Shown piece by piece: positions 42,601 to 50,345 of a DNA stretch of 64,000 nucleotides (positions within the stretch are counted from its first letter, which is position 1; each line of letters opens with the position of its first letter). Origin of the DNA: Terribacillus saccharophilus (GTDB lineage: Bacteria; Bacillota; Bacilli; Bacillales; Amphibacillaceae). The stretch covers positions 558,001-622,000 of the forward strand of contig NZ_NPBD01000007.1 of NCBI RefSeq assembly GCF_002272745.1. The letters are read 5' to 3'. The notes under the pieces were generated by a model. The model saw only the letters and a program-made list of their open reading frames with translations, did not search any database and was not told the origin of the DNA. Made by a program: the position numbers and the translations under genes.

Positions 42601-43275
42601 GATATCATCCGTCAAGTTGGTAGCTGGTATCAAATAGAATTCACAAACAGCCGACAATGGGTTAATCCTAGTTCTGCTGATATTGAGTATTATTTGAATC
42701 CGAATAACTTTATCCATGATGATCGCCAGAAATTCCAATTCCTTGATCTTACTCGATCTAGTGATGTTACAGAAGCAACGCTGAACAAATATCTAGACGG
42801 AAAAGGAACACTGGAAGGTCAAGGGAAAGCGTTCATCGATGCAAGCAAATTATATGGCATCAATGATATTTACCTTGTGTCCCATGCAACACTTGAGACA
42901 GGTAACGGTAAATCTCAGCTAGCACAGGGTGTCAACTATAATGGAACAAAAGTATACAACATGTATGGAATCGGTGCCTATGATTCCTGCGCGGTAGAAT
43001 GTGGTGCTGAGAGAGCTTATGAAGAAGGCTGGACAACACCATATAAAGCGATTGTCGGCGGTGCTAAATACATCGGTGCCGGATACATCAACTCTGGTCA
43101 GAATACGCTTTATGAGATGCGCTGGAATCCACAAGCTATGGCAAACACAGGTGCCTATGGCAAACAATATGCTACAGACATAGGCTGGGCCTATAAGCAA
43201 GTCAATACAATGTATAATCTCTATCAAACTATCGGTGTTTATACATTGTATCTAGAAATACCAAGTTATAAATAA
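39622..43275 (+). CDS. Giant secreted endo-beta-N-acetylglucosaminidase with five GW-type repeats
   Basis: The 1217-residue autolysin has a signal peptide (1-26, ending YVFAAES), an acidic Glu/Ser/Thr-rich region (about 27-140), five tandem repeats of 154-158 residues (about 152-925), a bacterial SH3 domain (about 965-1030, DLLNVRGGPSTNYWVVGTL) and a C-terminal glucosaminidase domain (about 1040-1217) with the LVSHATLETGNGKSQLA motif carrying the catalytic Glu. Each repeat has GHLNxxAxIY, YYIKKQA, QPSSTKNLVGWVKASDMD and AWGGKKDLV. GW modules bind lipoteichoic or teichoic acid, which suits the tag genes around it. It is the Atl glucosaminidase half as a separate gene. The ATG at 39622 follows GGAGGGTGAA. 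Confidence 0.9.
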   Translation: MKKVTYLLIAILLFSAISPANYVFAAESGSSSDVVKEQEKLSDTQAEEEEKQTNQVETPVEQRESESTADGTTTETEKESGSSSVSEEESSSNSSEVTDPKAQEGVPSVEQHQEIEQSVEQTEEQEKEEAEKTMRAASVKVAAPVETAIDIMGHLNGDAVIYPNLTDTSKSISAADAGYTNIVYYLKKQAKWNNETYYLISKQPSATEGIVGWVKASDMDTRTHGAKTVQQATFTVKGTGKAYTKPWGGSKDLVYTLNAYKGQSFQVDYSEKVGSITYYHGTLAGKKVYIDTAYLTSYEDSTTSRLGHLNANAKIYDDISTLSTWKDAEDANLTNAVYYIKKQAIVNNTLYYLLSKQPSSTKNLVGWVKASDMDTQSHVTTDKEAKTFVVKGTNNAYTKAWGGKKDIVFNLSSKKGQLFQVNLTEQVGNDTWYRGVLAGEEVFIKSSYLEAYKPTVKEESTSILGHLNGNAVIYPDLNNPAKSISASKEGYTNAVYYIKKQAKVDGVLYYLLSRQPSSTKNLVGWVKASDMDAQPHVTTDKETKTFVVKGSNNAYTKAWGGKKDIVFGLSDKKGQLLEVNLTEQVGNDTWYRGMLAGKEVFIKSSYLEAYKPTVTEERTSLLGHLNGDAVIYPDLNNPAKSINADKEGYTYAVYYIKKQAKVDGVLYYLLSKQPSSTKNLVGWVKATDMDTNTHVTTDKDAKTFVVKGTGKAFTKAWGGNKDLVYDLSTQKEQLFQVNLTEKVGNTTWYRGMLGGKEVFIDGKYLNAYEESKTSRLGHLNANAKIYDDLSKLSSWKDAEDANLTHAVYYIKKQVKIGNTLYYLLSTQPSSTKNLVGWVNASDMDTRSHVTIDKNSKTYYSNGEGKSYTKAWGGKKDLVESSMSSFAGKGFSVNLTEKVGDDIWYRGVLNGKEMWLHEDYVTVSYEQKQTFDLTLKEAIAIQEKASPQTDKEYDTYVSAEYIKNNTVTADLLNVRGGPSTNYWVVGTLKNGAKVDIIRQVGSWYQIEFTNSRQWVNPSSADIEYYLNPNNFIHDDRQKFQFLDLTRSSDVTEATLNKYLDGKGTLEGQGKAFIDASKLYGINDIYLVSHATLETGNGKSQLAQGVNYNGTKVYNMYGIGAYDSCAVECGAERAYEEGWTTPYKAIVGGAKYIGAGYINSGQNTLYEMRWNPQAMANTGAYGKQYATDIGWAYKQVNTMYNLYQTIGVYTLYLEIPSYK
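40075..42390 (+). repeat. Five tandem 462-474-bp coding repeats (GW modules)
   Basis: Units begin at about 40075, 40537, 41011, 41485 and 41947. Units 2 and 5 (GHLNANAKIYDD) and units 1, 3 and 4 (GHLNGxAVIYPD) form two alternating subtypes. The DNA is also similar between units, notably around the QPSSTKNLVGW segment, so recombination could change copy number. Confidence 0.9.
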
Positions 43276-43280
43276 TCATA

Positions 43281-43315
43281 AAGCACATTATCTTACAAGA
43301 TAATGTGCTTTTTTT
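43281..43315 (+). terminator. Terminator after the glucosaminidase gene
   Basis: AAGCACATTATCTT and AAGATAATGTGCTT form a 14-bp stem around AC, then TTTTT. Confidence 0.95.
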
Positions 43316-43328
43316 GTAAATCATCGTT

Positions 43329-43354
43329 TAAAAAGTTAATTTTTATGCCGATAT
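43329..43354 (+). promoter_or_regulatory. Candidate sigma-D promoter of the amidase gene
   Basis: TAAA (43329-43332), 14-bp spacer, GCCGATAT (43347-43354). The -10 is a perfect sigma-D element and the -35 is exact; the spacer is 1 bp short of the usual 15. Autolysin genes such as lytC, lytD and lytF are sigma-D targets in B. subtilis. Confidence 0.7.
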
Positions 43355-43476
43355 ACATCAATAGGGAAAAGGTATAGCAATCTATTAAGATTTATTACAC
43401 AGCACAATAGATAAGTAGGCATATCCAGTCAACTGAGTCGCTATTACCGATCTCAATCTAATACATAGAGGTAATT

Positions 43477-45972
43477 ATGAAAAGAATAATCAGCATTAGT
43501 GCAATCTTTCTTTTGTTATTTAGTTTATTTCCTTTTAACACGTTCGCTGAGCCTAATTATGCTGCAACAAAGAGTGTGGACTCTAGTACAGCAGAGTCAG
43601 AAGAGAATATAGAGAATCCTGAAGATATAATAAGTGAAGAAGGCGATTCTACTGAAGTGACAGAACAGCAAAAAATACCGGAATCAGATAAAACGGCTGA
43701 TAAAGAAGATACATCTTCTGAACAAGATAAGCAGAATGAGACTGGGGAAGAAGTAAAAGAGGAAGCAGATACGACTCAAGAGCAGACAAATACGGTTGAA
43801 CCTGCAGAAAAAGAAGCCGAGGAAGAGGGAAATACACCAAAGTATAATGAATTAGGTATTAAAGAAGGTACAATGGTGTACGGACTAGACATCAGCAAAC
43901 TTTCAGCAGAGCAATTGCAGTATATCCCAATTGAATGGCGCGATGGTGTAGAGGAGCCTAGCTTCCGTTCTTCCTCTGCTCAACAGTTTTCAGCCAGCCG
44001 GGCAAATTACCCCGATGTGAACAAATGGATCAAAGATAATAAGCCAGCAGTAGCTTCCATTAAAACGGAGCATAAAAGCTTTTTCACAAAGTTCAACTAT
44101 AGAGGCGGACGGGGCGCTGTTGAAGGGGTCGTGGCTCATGAAACAGCGAATCCGAACTCATCGATACGTAACGAAATCGACTATATGTCCAATCACCACC
44201 AGAATGCATTTGTCCATGCATTTGTCGACGGCGGGAATATTATTGAAATCCACCCAACGGATCTAGGTGCGTGGGGAGCGGGTTACTACGCCAACCAAAG
44301 ATTTGTGCATGTTGAACTAGTGGAAGTCAACAGTTACGAAGAGTTTGCCAAATCCATCAATAATTACACAGATTACATAGCCCATGTACTTGCGCAATAC
44401 AACCTTGGTGTTGATGATGCAGAAGGTGATGGAAAAGGAACTTTATGGTCGCATAATGCGGTGAGTAGGTACCTAGGCGGTACAAATCATGTCGATCCAC
44501 ACGGATATTTTGCCAAATACGGTTATCAATGGAACGACTTTGTAAAGCTAGTAAAAGAAAGATATGATCAAAAGGCGATCAAGTACAGCAATACTAGTAA
44601 ACTAGGTCATATCAAGTCCTCAAACACTACAATCTATCCTGATGTTACAAAGCTTACCAACAGTTTCAAAGCTGGCAGTACGTATACAAATCAGGTGTAT
44701 TATATTAAAAAGCAAGCTGTGGTTAATGGTACAACTTATTATTTGCTAAGTACACAGCCTAGTAGTACGAAAAATACGATCGGATGGATCAAGGCCAGCG
44801 ACACGCAGATGCAAGAACATCGTACCGTAAACAAAGAAAAGGCAACTTATACCGTCAAAGGGTCAGGAAAAGCCTACGATAAGACATGGGGCGGCTCTAA
44901 GAATCTCGTTTATGATTTGTCGAAATTAAAAGGCGCAGCCTTTGAAGCTAATATGACAGAAACAGCTGGAAATAATACATGGCTACGAGGCAAATTAAAC
45001 GGGAAGGAAGTATGGATACTTTCCAGTGAGCTGTCTGATAAACGTAAAATATCCAACACAAGCAGGCTCGGACACCTAAATAAAGGTGCTAAAATTTACA
45101 CGGATATTTTAACTTCTGATAATTACCGTTATGCGGATGATAAGGATTACAATCAAGTTTATTATATTAAACAGCAAGCAGAAAAGAATGGGCGTACTTA
45201 TTATCTGATCAGTTATGCTCCAAGCAAGGTAAAGCAGCTCGTCGGCTGGGTTGATTCCAGTCAAATGGAAACACTCTCCCATACGACATATAGTAAGGAC
45301 AGACAAACCCTCTATGTAAAGGGTACAGGTAAATCTTACAGCAAGGCATGGGGCGGCTCGAAAGATATAGTTGAGAAAAATATGAAGCAGCTGGAAGGAC
45401 AAGCATTCCAAGTTGATTTGGTCGAAAAGGTGAACAAAGCCACTTGGTACCATGGAACAGTGAATGGCAAACAAATGTGGCTACACAGTTCCTACCTTTC
45501 TACAAAGACAGAGAAAAAAATCAGCAGATTAGGGCATCTTAATGGAAATGCTGTTATTTTGAAACAGCCTGGTATGCCGCTTGATGCCAAACAGGCAAAA
45601 GATGGCTATACAAATGCTGTCTACTATATCAAAAAGCAGGCTGTTGTGAATGATAAAACGTTTTATTTAATAAGCACCCAACCGAGCAGCGTAAACGGCA
45701 CAGTCGGCTGGGTTGATTCCAGGCAAATGGAGACACATCCTCATACGACTTATAGCTATGAGAAGCAAACTCTTTATGTAAAAGGCACAGGTAATGCTTA
45801 CACGAAAGCCTGGGGCGGCTCAAAGGATCTAGTCTACAATTTAAAAAATCATAAAAATGGTGTATTTAAAGTCAATCTCATCGAAAAAGTAAACAAAGCA
45901 ACTTGGTATCGCGGGATGCTGAATGGAAAAGAAGTTTGGATACATTCTGCGTACTTGAAAACATCAAAATGA
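43477..45972 (+). CDS. Secreted N-acetylmuramoyl-L-alanine amidase with three GW-type repeats
   Basis: The 831-residue autolysin has a signal peptide (1-24, ending FNTFAEP), an acidic region (about 25-125), an Amidase_2 zinc domain (about 200-365) and three GW-type repeats (about 375-830). Zinc ligands are visible in GVVAHETANPNSS and TNHVDPHGYF, with LWSHNAVSRYLGG between. The amidase cuts stem peptides from the glycan. It resembles the amidase half of staphylococcal Atl, with the glucosaminidase half encoded just upstream as its own gene. The ATG follows AGAGGTAATT. A candidate sigma-D promoter about 120 bp upstream would link it to motility and cell separation. Confidence 0.9.
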   Translation: MKRIISISAIFLLLFSLFPFNTFAEPNYAATKSVDSSTAESEENIENPEDIISEEGDSTEVTEQQKIPESDKTADKEDTSSEQDKQNETGEEVKEEADTTQEQTNTVEPAEKEAEEEGNTPKYNELGIKEGTMVYGLDISKLSAEQLQYIPIEWRDGVEEPSFRSSSAQQFSASRANYPDVNKWIKDNKPAVASIKTEHKSFFTKFNYRGGRGAVEGVVAHETANPNSSIRNEIDYMSNHHQNAFVHAFVDGGNIIEIHPTDLGAWGAGYYANQRFVHVELVEVNSYEEFAKSINNYTDYIAHVLAQYNLGVDDAEGDGKGTLWSHNAVSRYLGGTNHVDPHGYFAKYGYQWNDFVKLVKERYDQKAIKYSNTSKLGHIKSSNTTIYPDVTKLTNSFKAGSTYTNQVYYIKKQAVVNGTTYYLLSTQPSSTKNTIGWIKASDTQMQEHRTVNKEKATYTVKGSGKAYDKTWGGSKNLVYDLSKLKGAAFEANMTETAGNNTWLRGKLNGKEVWILSSELSDKRKISNTSRLGHLNKGAKIYTDILTSDNYRYADDKDYNQVYYIKQQAEKNGRTYYLISYAPSKVKQLVGWVDSSQMETLSHTTYSKDRQTLYVKGTGKSYSKAWGGSKDIVEKNMKQLEGQAFQVDLVEKVNKATWYHGTVNGKQMWLHSSYLSTKTEKKISRLGHLNGNAVILKQPGMPLDAKQAKDGYTNAVYYIKKQAVVNDKTFYLISTQPSSVNGTVGWVDSRQMETHPHTTYSYEKQTLYVKGTGNAYTKAWGGSKDLVYNLKNHKNGVFKVNLIEKVNKATWYRGMLNGKEVWIHSAYLKTSK
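44600..45960 (+). repeat. Three tandem GW-type coding repeats in the amidase gene
   Basis: Units begin at about 44600 (LGHIKSSNTTIYPD), 45067 (LGHLNKGAKIYTD) and 45532 (LGHLNGNAVILKQ), each about 465 bp. They are of the same type as the repeats in the glucosaminidase but more diverged. Confidence 0.88.
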
Positions 45973-45978
45973 AGTTTG

Positions 45979-46008
45979 ACGTGCATATCTGCGGATATGC
46001 ACGTTTTT
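45979..46008 (+). terminator. Terminator after the amidase gene
   Basis: ACGTGCATATC and GATATGCACGT pair around TGCG, followed by TTTTG. Confidence 0.92.
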
Positions 46009-46070
46009 GTTACATAGTTTGACAAAAGACGGTAAAATAGAGAAGTACAGTAGGAAAAGTGGAGGAATAT

Positions 46071-47675
46071 ATGAAATACACAATAGCAGTGCCGGTATAT
46101 AATGATGAAAATACAATAAAAGCGTGTTTGGATAGTATCATAAATCAGACAATCGGGACAGAGAAGCTTGAGGTCATTTGTGTTAATGACGGTTCGACAG
46201 ATAAGAGTCCTGAGATCTTAGAAGAATATAGTGCAGCGTATAATTTCATCAAGGTCTTACATCAAGAAAACAGCGGATCACCAAGTGCTCCTCGAAACAG
46301 AGCAATTGAAGCGGCAACTGGCGATTTCATCTTTTTCATCGATGGAGATGACTATTTTGGATTGGAAGCTTTTGAACGAATGGAAGAAAAAATAATTGCA
46401 TACAATCCGGATATTGTCGTAGGGAAATACGTAGGCGTTAATCGCGGTGTCCCAACAGCTATATTCACGCGCAATCCAGACAACTTCCAATTTGTTGGAT
46501 CCAACGCTCTGTATTCAATCGGAGCAGTGAAGCTATTTAGAGTAGAGATGTTGCTAAAGCATAACATCCGTTTTCCAGAACATTATTCATTGGGAGAAGA
46601 TCAGCCTTTTATGGTAAAGGCCTATGCCTATTCTTCTTCTATCGCATTAGTGAAAGATTATCCAGTTTATTATGCAACCAACCATTTGACCGTTGGACGG
46701 GAACAGCTGACCAAGCAGACAATTAAAGGAAAGAGCTATATGCACGCGATGACGGATTCTCTTAATATTATTCGTGATCTGGAGCTTCCTATTGAGAAGA
46801 AATTAATAGTGTATTATCAGTACGTACATCGAATCCTGCACGTAGAATTGCGCTCCATCATTGAACGTTCATTCCTCATGGAAGATAAAGTGTATATCTT
46901 TAACGCGTTGAAGACATTGATTAAAGAACATAATTTCTTGGAATTCTATGGTTATTTCAATAATAGGCAAAAACTATTACTTCGTATCATCGAGCAAGGG
47001 GAACTTGAGGATCTGATTAATTTCTGGTATGCCGAAAGTCACCCTGGTAATATGCAAGTGTTTCATGGACTTGTCTATCCGAAATCAGAAAAAGCCTATG
47101 AGCTAGCCAAGGCTGAATCACTTTCCTTCCATCGAGCAAATAAAATGCAAGCGGTGGTAACCCGTATCTCTAAGGGTGCGGAAGGCGTTGTGTTGGAAGG
47201 GTACAATTATCATTCACACGTGGATGCTGAAGATGAAAAACTGTTTCTGAAGCTGATCAATCGGGAAGATAAGAGAACAACGTCTATCGAGATGGTAAAA
47301 GGACCAAAAAACAATGAGGCACCTGTACCAATCCAATCTGATATGCTGCAGCAGCAAGTATCAACATTCCATGCAGTCATTCCATTTACGATGTTAAGTT
47401 GGCTTAATACAAGCGACGGTGTTATCGATTTGCATGTAGTCAGCAGAATCGAAGACTATAACATTACAGCCCGTGTTGTAGGAGAAGTGCTGGAGAACCA
47501 GAAAATAAAAGGGGTATTGAAGGAGAAGCGAAACAGCATTGTTGTAGCAGAATCGTACAACACAAAACACGGAAACTTATCCTTTAAACTGCATCTAACC
47601 AATAAACCAAAACCAAAGCAACTTACCAAACAACAGCGGATGAAAAATAAAATAAGACGTATAATACAATCTTGA
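46071..47675 (+). CDS. TarS/TarP-like teichoic acid glycosyltransferase (GT2)
   Basis: A 534-residue GT2 enzyme. The N-terminal GT-A domain has IAVPVYNDENTIKACLDSII, VNDGSTDKS, the DXD site in FFIDGDDYFGLEAFERM and IVVGKYVGVNRGVP, a segment I associate with the staphylococcal TarS/TarP family. LGEDQPFMVKAYAY carries the likely catalytic base. The C-terminal about 200 residues are beta-rich and should serve in oligomerisation or polymer binding. TarS/TarP attach beta-GlcNAc to ribitol-phosphate WTA; this locus makes glycerol-phosphate WTA, so the acceptor may differ. The ATG follows GTGGAGGAATAT. Confidence 0.8.
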   Translation: MKYTIAVPVYNDENTIKACLDSIINQTIGTEKLEVICVNDGSTDKSPEILEEYSAAYNFIKVLHQENSGSPSAPRNRAIEAATGDFIFFIDGDDYFGLEAFERMEEKIIAYNPDIVVGKYVGVNRGVPTAIFTRNPDNFQFVGSNALYSIGAVKLFRVEMLLKHNIRFPEHYSLGEDQPFMVKAYAYSSSIALVKDYPVYYATNHLTVGREQLTKQTIKGKSYMHAMTDSLNIIRDLELPIEKKLIVYYQYVHRILHVELRSIIERSFLMEDKVYIFNALKTLIKEHNFLEFYGYFNNRQKLLLRIIEQGELEDLINFWYAESHPGNMQVFHGLVYPKSEKAYELAKAESLSFHRANKMQAVVTRISKGAEGVVLEGYNYHSHVDAEDEKLFLKLINREDKRTTSIEMVKGPKNNEAPVPIQSDMLQQQVSTFHAVIPFTMLSWLNTSDGVIDLHVVSRIEDYNITARVVGEVLENQKIKGVLKEKRNSIVVAESYNTKHGNLSFKLHLTNKPKPKQLTKQQRMKNKIRRIIQS

Positions 47676-47692
47676 TTGTTATTTTATTTTGA

Positions 47693-47809
47693 TTTAAACG
47701 CTGTTTATGCTATTTTTATTTAATAGACCAATCCGCTGATTTAAGTGATCCAGATGTAGAGGATGACGCATTCTATGTGGTGGCTAAAGAGGAAATGTAC
47801 CAACAATAG
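47693..47809 (+). pseudogene. Possible 3' remnant of a lost gene
   Basis: A 38-codon frame without start codon ends at TAG (47807-47809) and reads LIDQSADLSDPDVEDDAFYV then VAKEEMYQQ. The acidic, non-random composition looks coding, unlike the AT-rich DNA around it. I do not recognise the parent protein. It sits between two teichoic acid glycosyltransferase genes, a site where a third gene could have been deleted. Confidence 0.25.
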
Positions 47810-47881
47810 TAGAAAATGATTGTGTAATATCAATAGTTGTTTTCTAACTAAAAATGAAGATTGTTTAGGAGGATACAGAAT

Positions 47882-49429
47882 ATGAAAACACCTGTATTCG
47901 TATTTAATTCACTGAATGTAGAGCGCGGCGGGCTCACGAAGGCCGTAATGAAACGCGCAAATGTACTGGCAGAGCACTATGAACAAGTGGTTTTCTTTAC
48001 CCTTGCTTATCAGCAGGATCATAAGAATATCATCGAGAAGTTATATAAATCAGGTCAGCTTAGCAGAAAAGTCGAGGTACGGAATTTTTATACTGATCTC
48101 CTAATTATACAAAAGGGAGATAAACCTGAAAAAGCTAAAACAGATTTGGAAGGCATGCGGGCTATACAGGATAAGAAAAGTACACAGCTCGCATATCGTT
48201 ATTATGAGAATGGATTTTATAAGGAATATCGACGTTTCAATGGAGATGGTTCCTTGAAACTGATCGATTATATGGATGAAAGCCGTACTCGTCTAAGTCG
48301 TGCAGAATACCTTAGGGATGGCCGTCTTGTTCGTACGAGTCATATGGATTATGCAACAAACAAGCCTAAGTTGCATCGTTACCTCTTGGAAGATGGTACG
48401 TGCAAACTAACAGCCTGGGTAAATCCATCTGGAAGTGAAAGTCGTGTCATTATATTTGGTGAGCAAGATGTAGAGTATGACTCCATTAACATGGCTTATG
48501 CAGCGTGGATCGGACAAGCTATAAAGGATTATGCTACACCTGTATTAATGTCTGATTCTCGTAAAACAGATGAAACAGTATTGTTAGTAGAAGCAAATGT
48601 AGAAAAGATTGCAGTTGCGCATAATAATCATTTTGAATCTCCATATGATGCTTCTGCTAACACAAAGAAATCATGGGTACATTTTACAGAAGGAATTAAT
48701 TCGTTTGATTCTGTTGTCTTTCTGACACATGAACAGGAAAAAGATATTACTTCTCGCTATGATGTAACGACAAAGCTTCATGTCATTCCGCATGCTGCTC
48801 CAGATACACCTAGTGCACAACAAGATTACAATCCAAAAGTAGCTGTGACATTGGCTCGATTTGAACCGCAGAAGCGTTTGGATGAAGGTATTGCAGCCTT
48901 CAAGCACGTAGTGGACAGCATACCTGATGCTGAATATCATATTTACGGAATGGGTCCGCTTGAAGGAGAATTAAAGGCTCAGATCCAGCGACTTGGCCTT
49001 GAGAAGAATGTGAAGCTGTTAGGTTTCTCATCTGATCCGACAGCATCCTATCAGTCGGCTGCTTGTACCATTCTCACATCTGATTTCGAAGGCTTCGGTA
49101 TGGTGCTTACAGAGACACTTGCAGCTGGAACGCCAGCGGTTGCCTATGATATCAAGTATGGACCGAAAGATATTGTCAGAGATGACGTTGACGGTTATCT
49201 TGTCAAAAAAGGCGATCAAAAGGCGCTAGCGGATAAAGTGGTAGCTATCATGAATGACAGCAATCTTCGAGACAGACTATCAGAGCGTGCCACAGAAGTT
49301 ATTGAGCGATTCAGCGAAGAGAGCTTCAAAAAAGATTGGGTGGAAATGTTCGGACAATCCTATACCTCTTCAGAAAACGATAAGTCGCAGGAGAAGAAAC
49401 GTTCTTTCTTCGGATTTGGCCGTAAATAA
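47882..49429 (+). CDS. tagE: TagE/TarM-like teichoic acid alpha-glycosyltransferase (GT4)
   Basis: A 515-residue GT4 enzyme. The start TPVFVFNSLNVERGGLTKAV has the GG loop of the donor or acceptor cleft. Residues about 90-200 form the inserted beta-domain typical of TagE/TarM (repeats such as RYYENGFYKEYRRFN and HRYLLEDGTCKLTAWVN). The C-terminal half has VTLARFEPQKRLDEGI, YHIYGMGPLEGEL and the EX7E element in SDFEGFGMVLTETLAAG. TagE puts alpha-glucose on glycerol-phosphate WTA; TarM puts alpha-GlcNAc on ribitol-phosphate. The tagE name rests on the glycerol-type locus. The frame is open to 47861, but the ATG at 47882 after TAGGAGGATACAGAAT is preferred. Confidence 0.82.
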   Translation: MKTPVFVFNSLNVERGGLTKAVMKRANVLAEHYEQVVFFTLAYQQDHKNIIEKLYKSGQLSRKVEVRNFYTDLLIIQKGDKPEKAKTDLEGMRAIQDKKSTQLAYRYYENGFYKEYRRFNGDGSLKLIDYMDESRTRLSRAEYLRDGRLVRTSHMDYATNKPKLHRYLLEDGTCKLTAWVNPSGSESRVIIFGEQDVEYDSINMAYAAWIGQAIKDYATPVLMSDSRKTDETVLLVEANVEKIAVAHNNHFESPYDASANTKKSWVHFTEGINSFDSVVFLTHEQEKDITSRYDVTTKLHVIPHAAPDTPSAQQDYNPKVAVTLARFEPQKRLDEGIAAFKHVVDSIPDAEYHIYGMGPLEGELKAQIQRLGLEKNVKLLGFSSDPTASYQSAACTILTSDFEGFGMVLTETLAAGTPAVAYDIKYGPKDIVRDDVDGYLVKKGDQKALADKVVAIMNDSNLRDRLSERATEVIERFSEESFKKDWVEMFGQSYTSSENDKSQEKKRSFFGFGRK

Positions 49430-49430
49430 G

Positions 49431-49466
49431 AAAACAGCCGGTATATTACCGGCTGTTTTCTATTTG
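49431..49466 (+). terminator. Terminator after tagE
   Basis: AAAACAGCCGGTA and TACCGGCTGTTTT pair around TAT, followed by CTATTT. Confidence 0.9.
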
Positions 49467-49515
49467 TGTAAATTCTATGTGAATAATTGTAAAGTTATTG
49501 TTTTCGTGGCATAAT
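49467..49515 (+). promoter_or_regulatory. tagA promoter overlapped by PhoP-box-like repeats
   Basis: TTGTAA (49487-49492), 17 bp, CATAAT (49510-49515). TGTAAA (49467-49472), TGTGAA (49478-49483) and TGTAAA (49488-49493), i.e. TTTACA/TTCACA on the template strand, are spaced 11 and 10 bp; the third covers the -35. Confidence 0.7.
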
Positions 49516-49577
49516 GGGAAAGTCTATCATACGAAGATTCCTACCTGATGGTTTGATCTTGAAAGGTTGTTACAAGT

Positions 49578-50309
49578 GTGTCAAATCAAGAAATCGTAGA
49601 AATAATGGATATTCCTTTTAATAAATTAACACAAAAAGAACTATTGCAGCAGCATCTTTATCCTCGGATCAACGCTGGTGAACGTACGTATATCGTAACG
49701 GCAAACCCGGAGATTGTTATGCAAACAAGAGTGGATGCTGTATATAAAAAAAGCGTCAAAAGTGCTGATTATATAATACCCGACGGCGCAGGAGTCGTCG
49801 TTGCTTCTAAAATACTTGGTAACCCAATTGAAGAACGTGTGACGGGATTCGATCTGATGTTCAAGCTGCTCAGCTATGCAGAAAAGCATAACCTTAGCTG
49901 CTACTTCCTTGGAGCGAAACAGGAAGCAAACGAACGAGCGGTAAACCGTGTACGCTCTCAGTATCCTGGTATCCGTATTGCCGGAAGCCACCACGGATAT
50001 TTTAATGCTGACGCAGAAGCATCGGTGGCGGAGCTAGCAGCCGCAACAAAACCAGATCTTATCTTTGTGGCAATGGGTTTCCCGAGACAAGAGAACTTTA
50101 TCGCTGCTCATAAACATCTATTCGAAAAAGGTGTATTCATGGGTGTCGGCGGGGTATTCGACATATTAGCCGGAGAAATGAAGCGTGCACCTCAAGCCTG
50201 GATAAAACTGAATTTAGAGTGGCTGTACCGTTTAATAAAGCAGCCTTTTCGCTGGAAACGGATCCTTAAAGCATTTGAATTTATGTTCCGCGTCCTTATA
50301 CGCAAATAA
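49578..50309 (+). CDS. tagA: N-acetylglucosaminyldiphosphoundecaprenol ManNAc transferase TagA
   Basis: TagA adds ManNAc to TagO's product to complete the teichoic acid linkage disaccharide. It is 243 residues and belongs to the WecG/TagA/CpsF (GT26) family. Signature segments: YIVTANPEIVMQTR, YIIPDGAGVVVASKILG with the catalytic Asp region, ERVTGFDLMFKLL, YFLGAKQEANERAV and VAMGFPRQENFI. The C-terminal amphipathic part (LEWLYRLIKQPFRWKRI) mediates membrane association. The start is GTG at 49578. It is monocistronic, with its own promoter and terminator, unlike the B. subtilis tagAB operon. Confidence 0.95.
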   Translation: MSNQEIVEIMDIPFNKLTQKELLQQHLYPRINAGERTYIVTANPEIVMQTRVDAVYKKSVKSADYIIPDGAGVVVASKILGNPIEERVTGFDLMFKLLSYAEKHNLSCYFLGAKQEANERAVNRVRSQYPGIRIAGSHHGYFNADAEASVAELAAATKPDLIFVAMGFPRQENFIAAHKHLFEKGVFMGVGGVFDILAGEMKRAPQAWIKLNLEWLYRLIKQPFRWKRILKAFEFMFRVLIRK

Positions 50310-50345
50310 AAAGACAGAAAGGCAATTAGCCTTTCTGTCTTTTTT
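50307..50345. terminator. Bidirectional terminator between tagA and tagH
   Basis: AAAAAGACAGAAAGGC and GCCTTTCTGTCTTTTT pair around AATTA. It ends both convergent genes. Confidence 0.93.
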
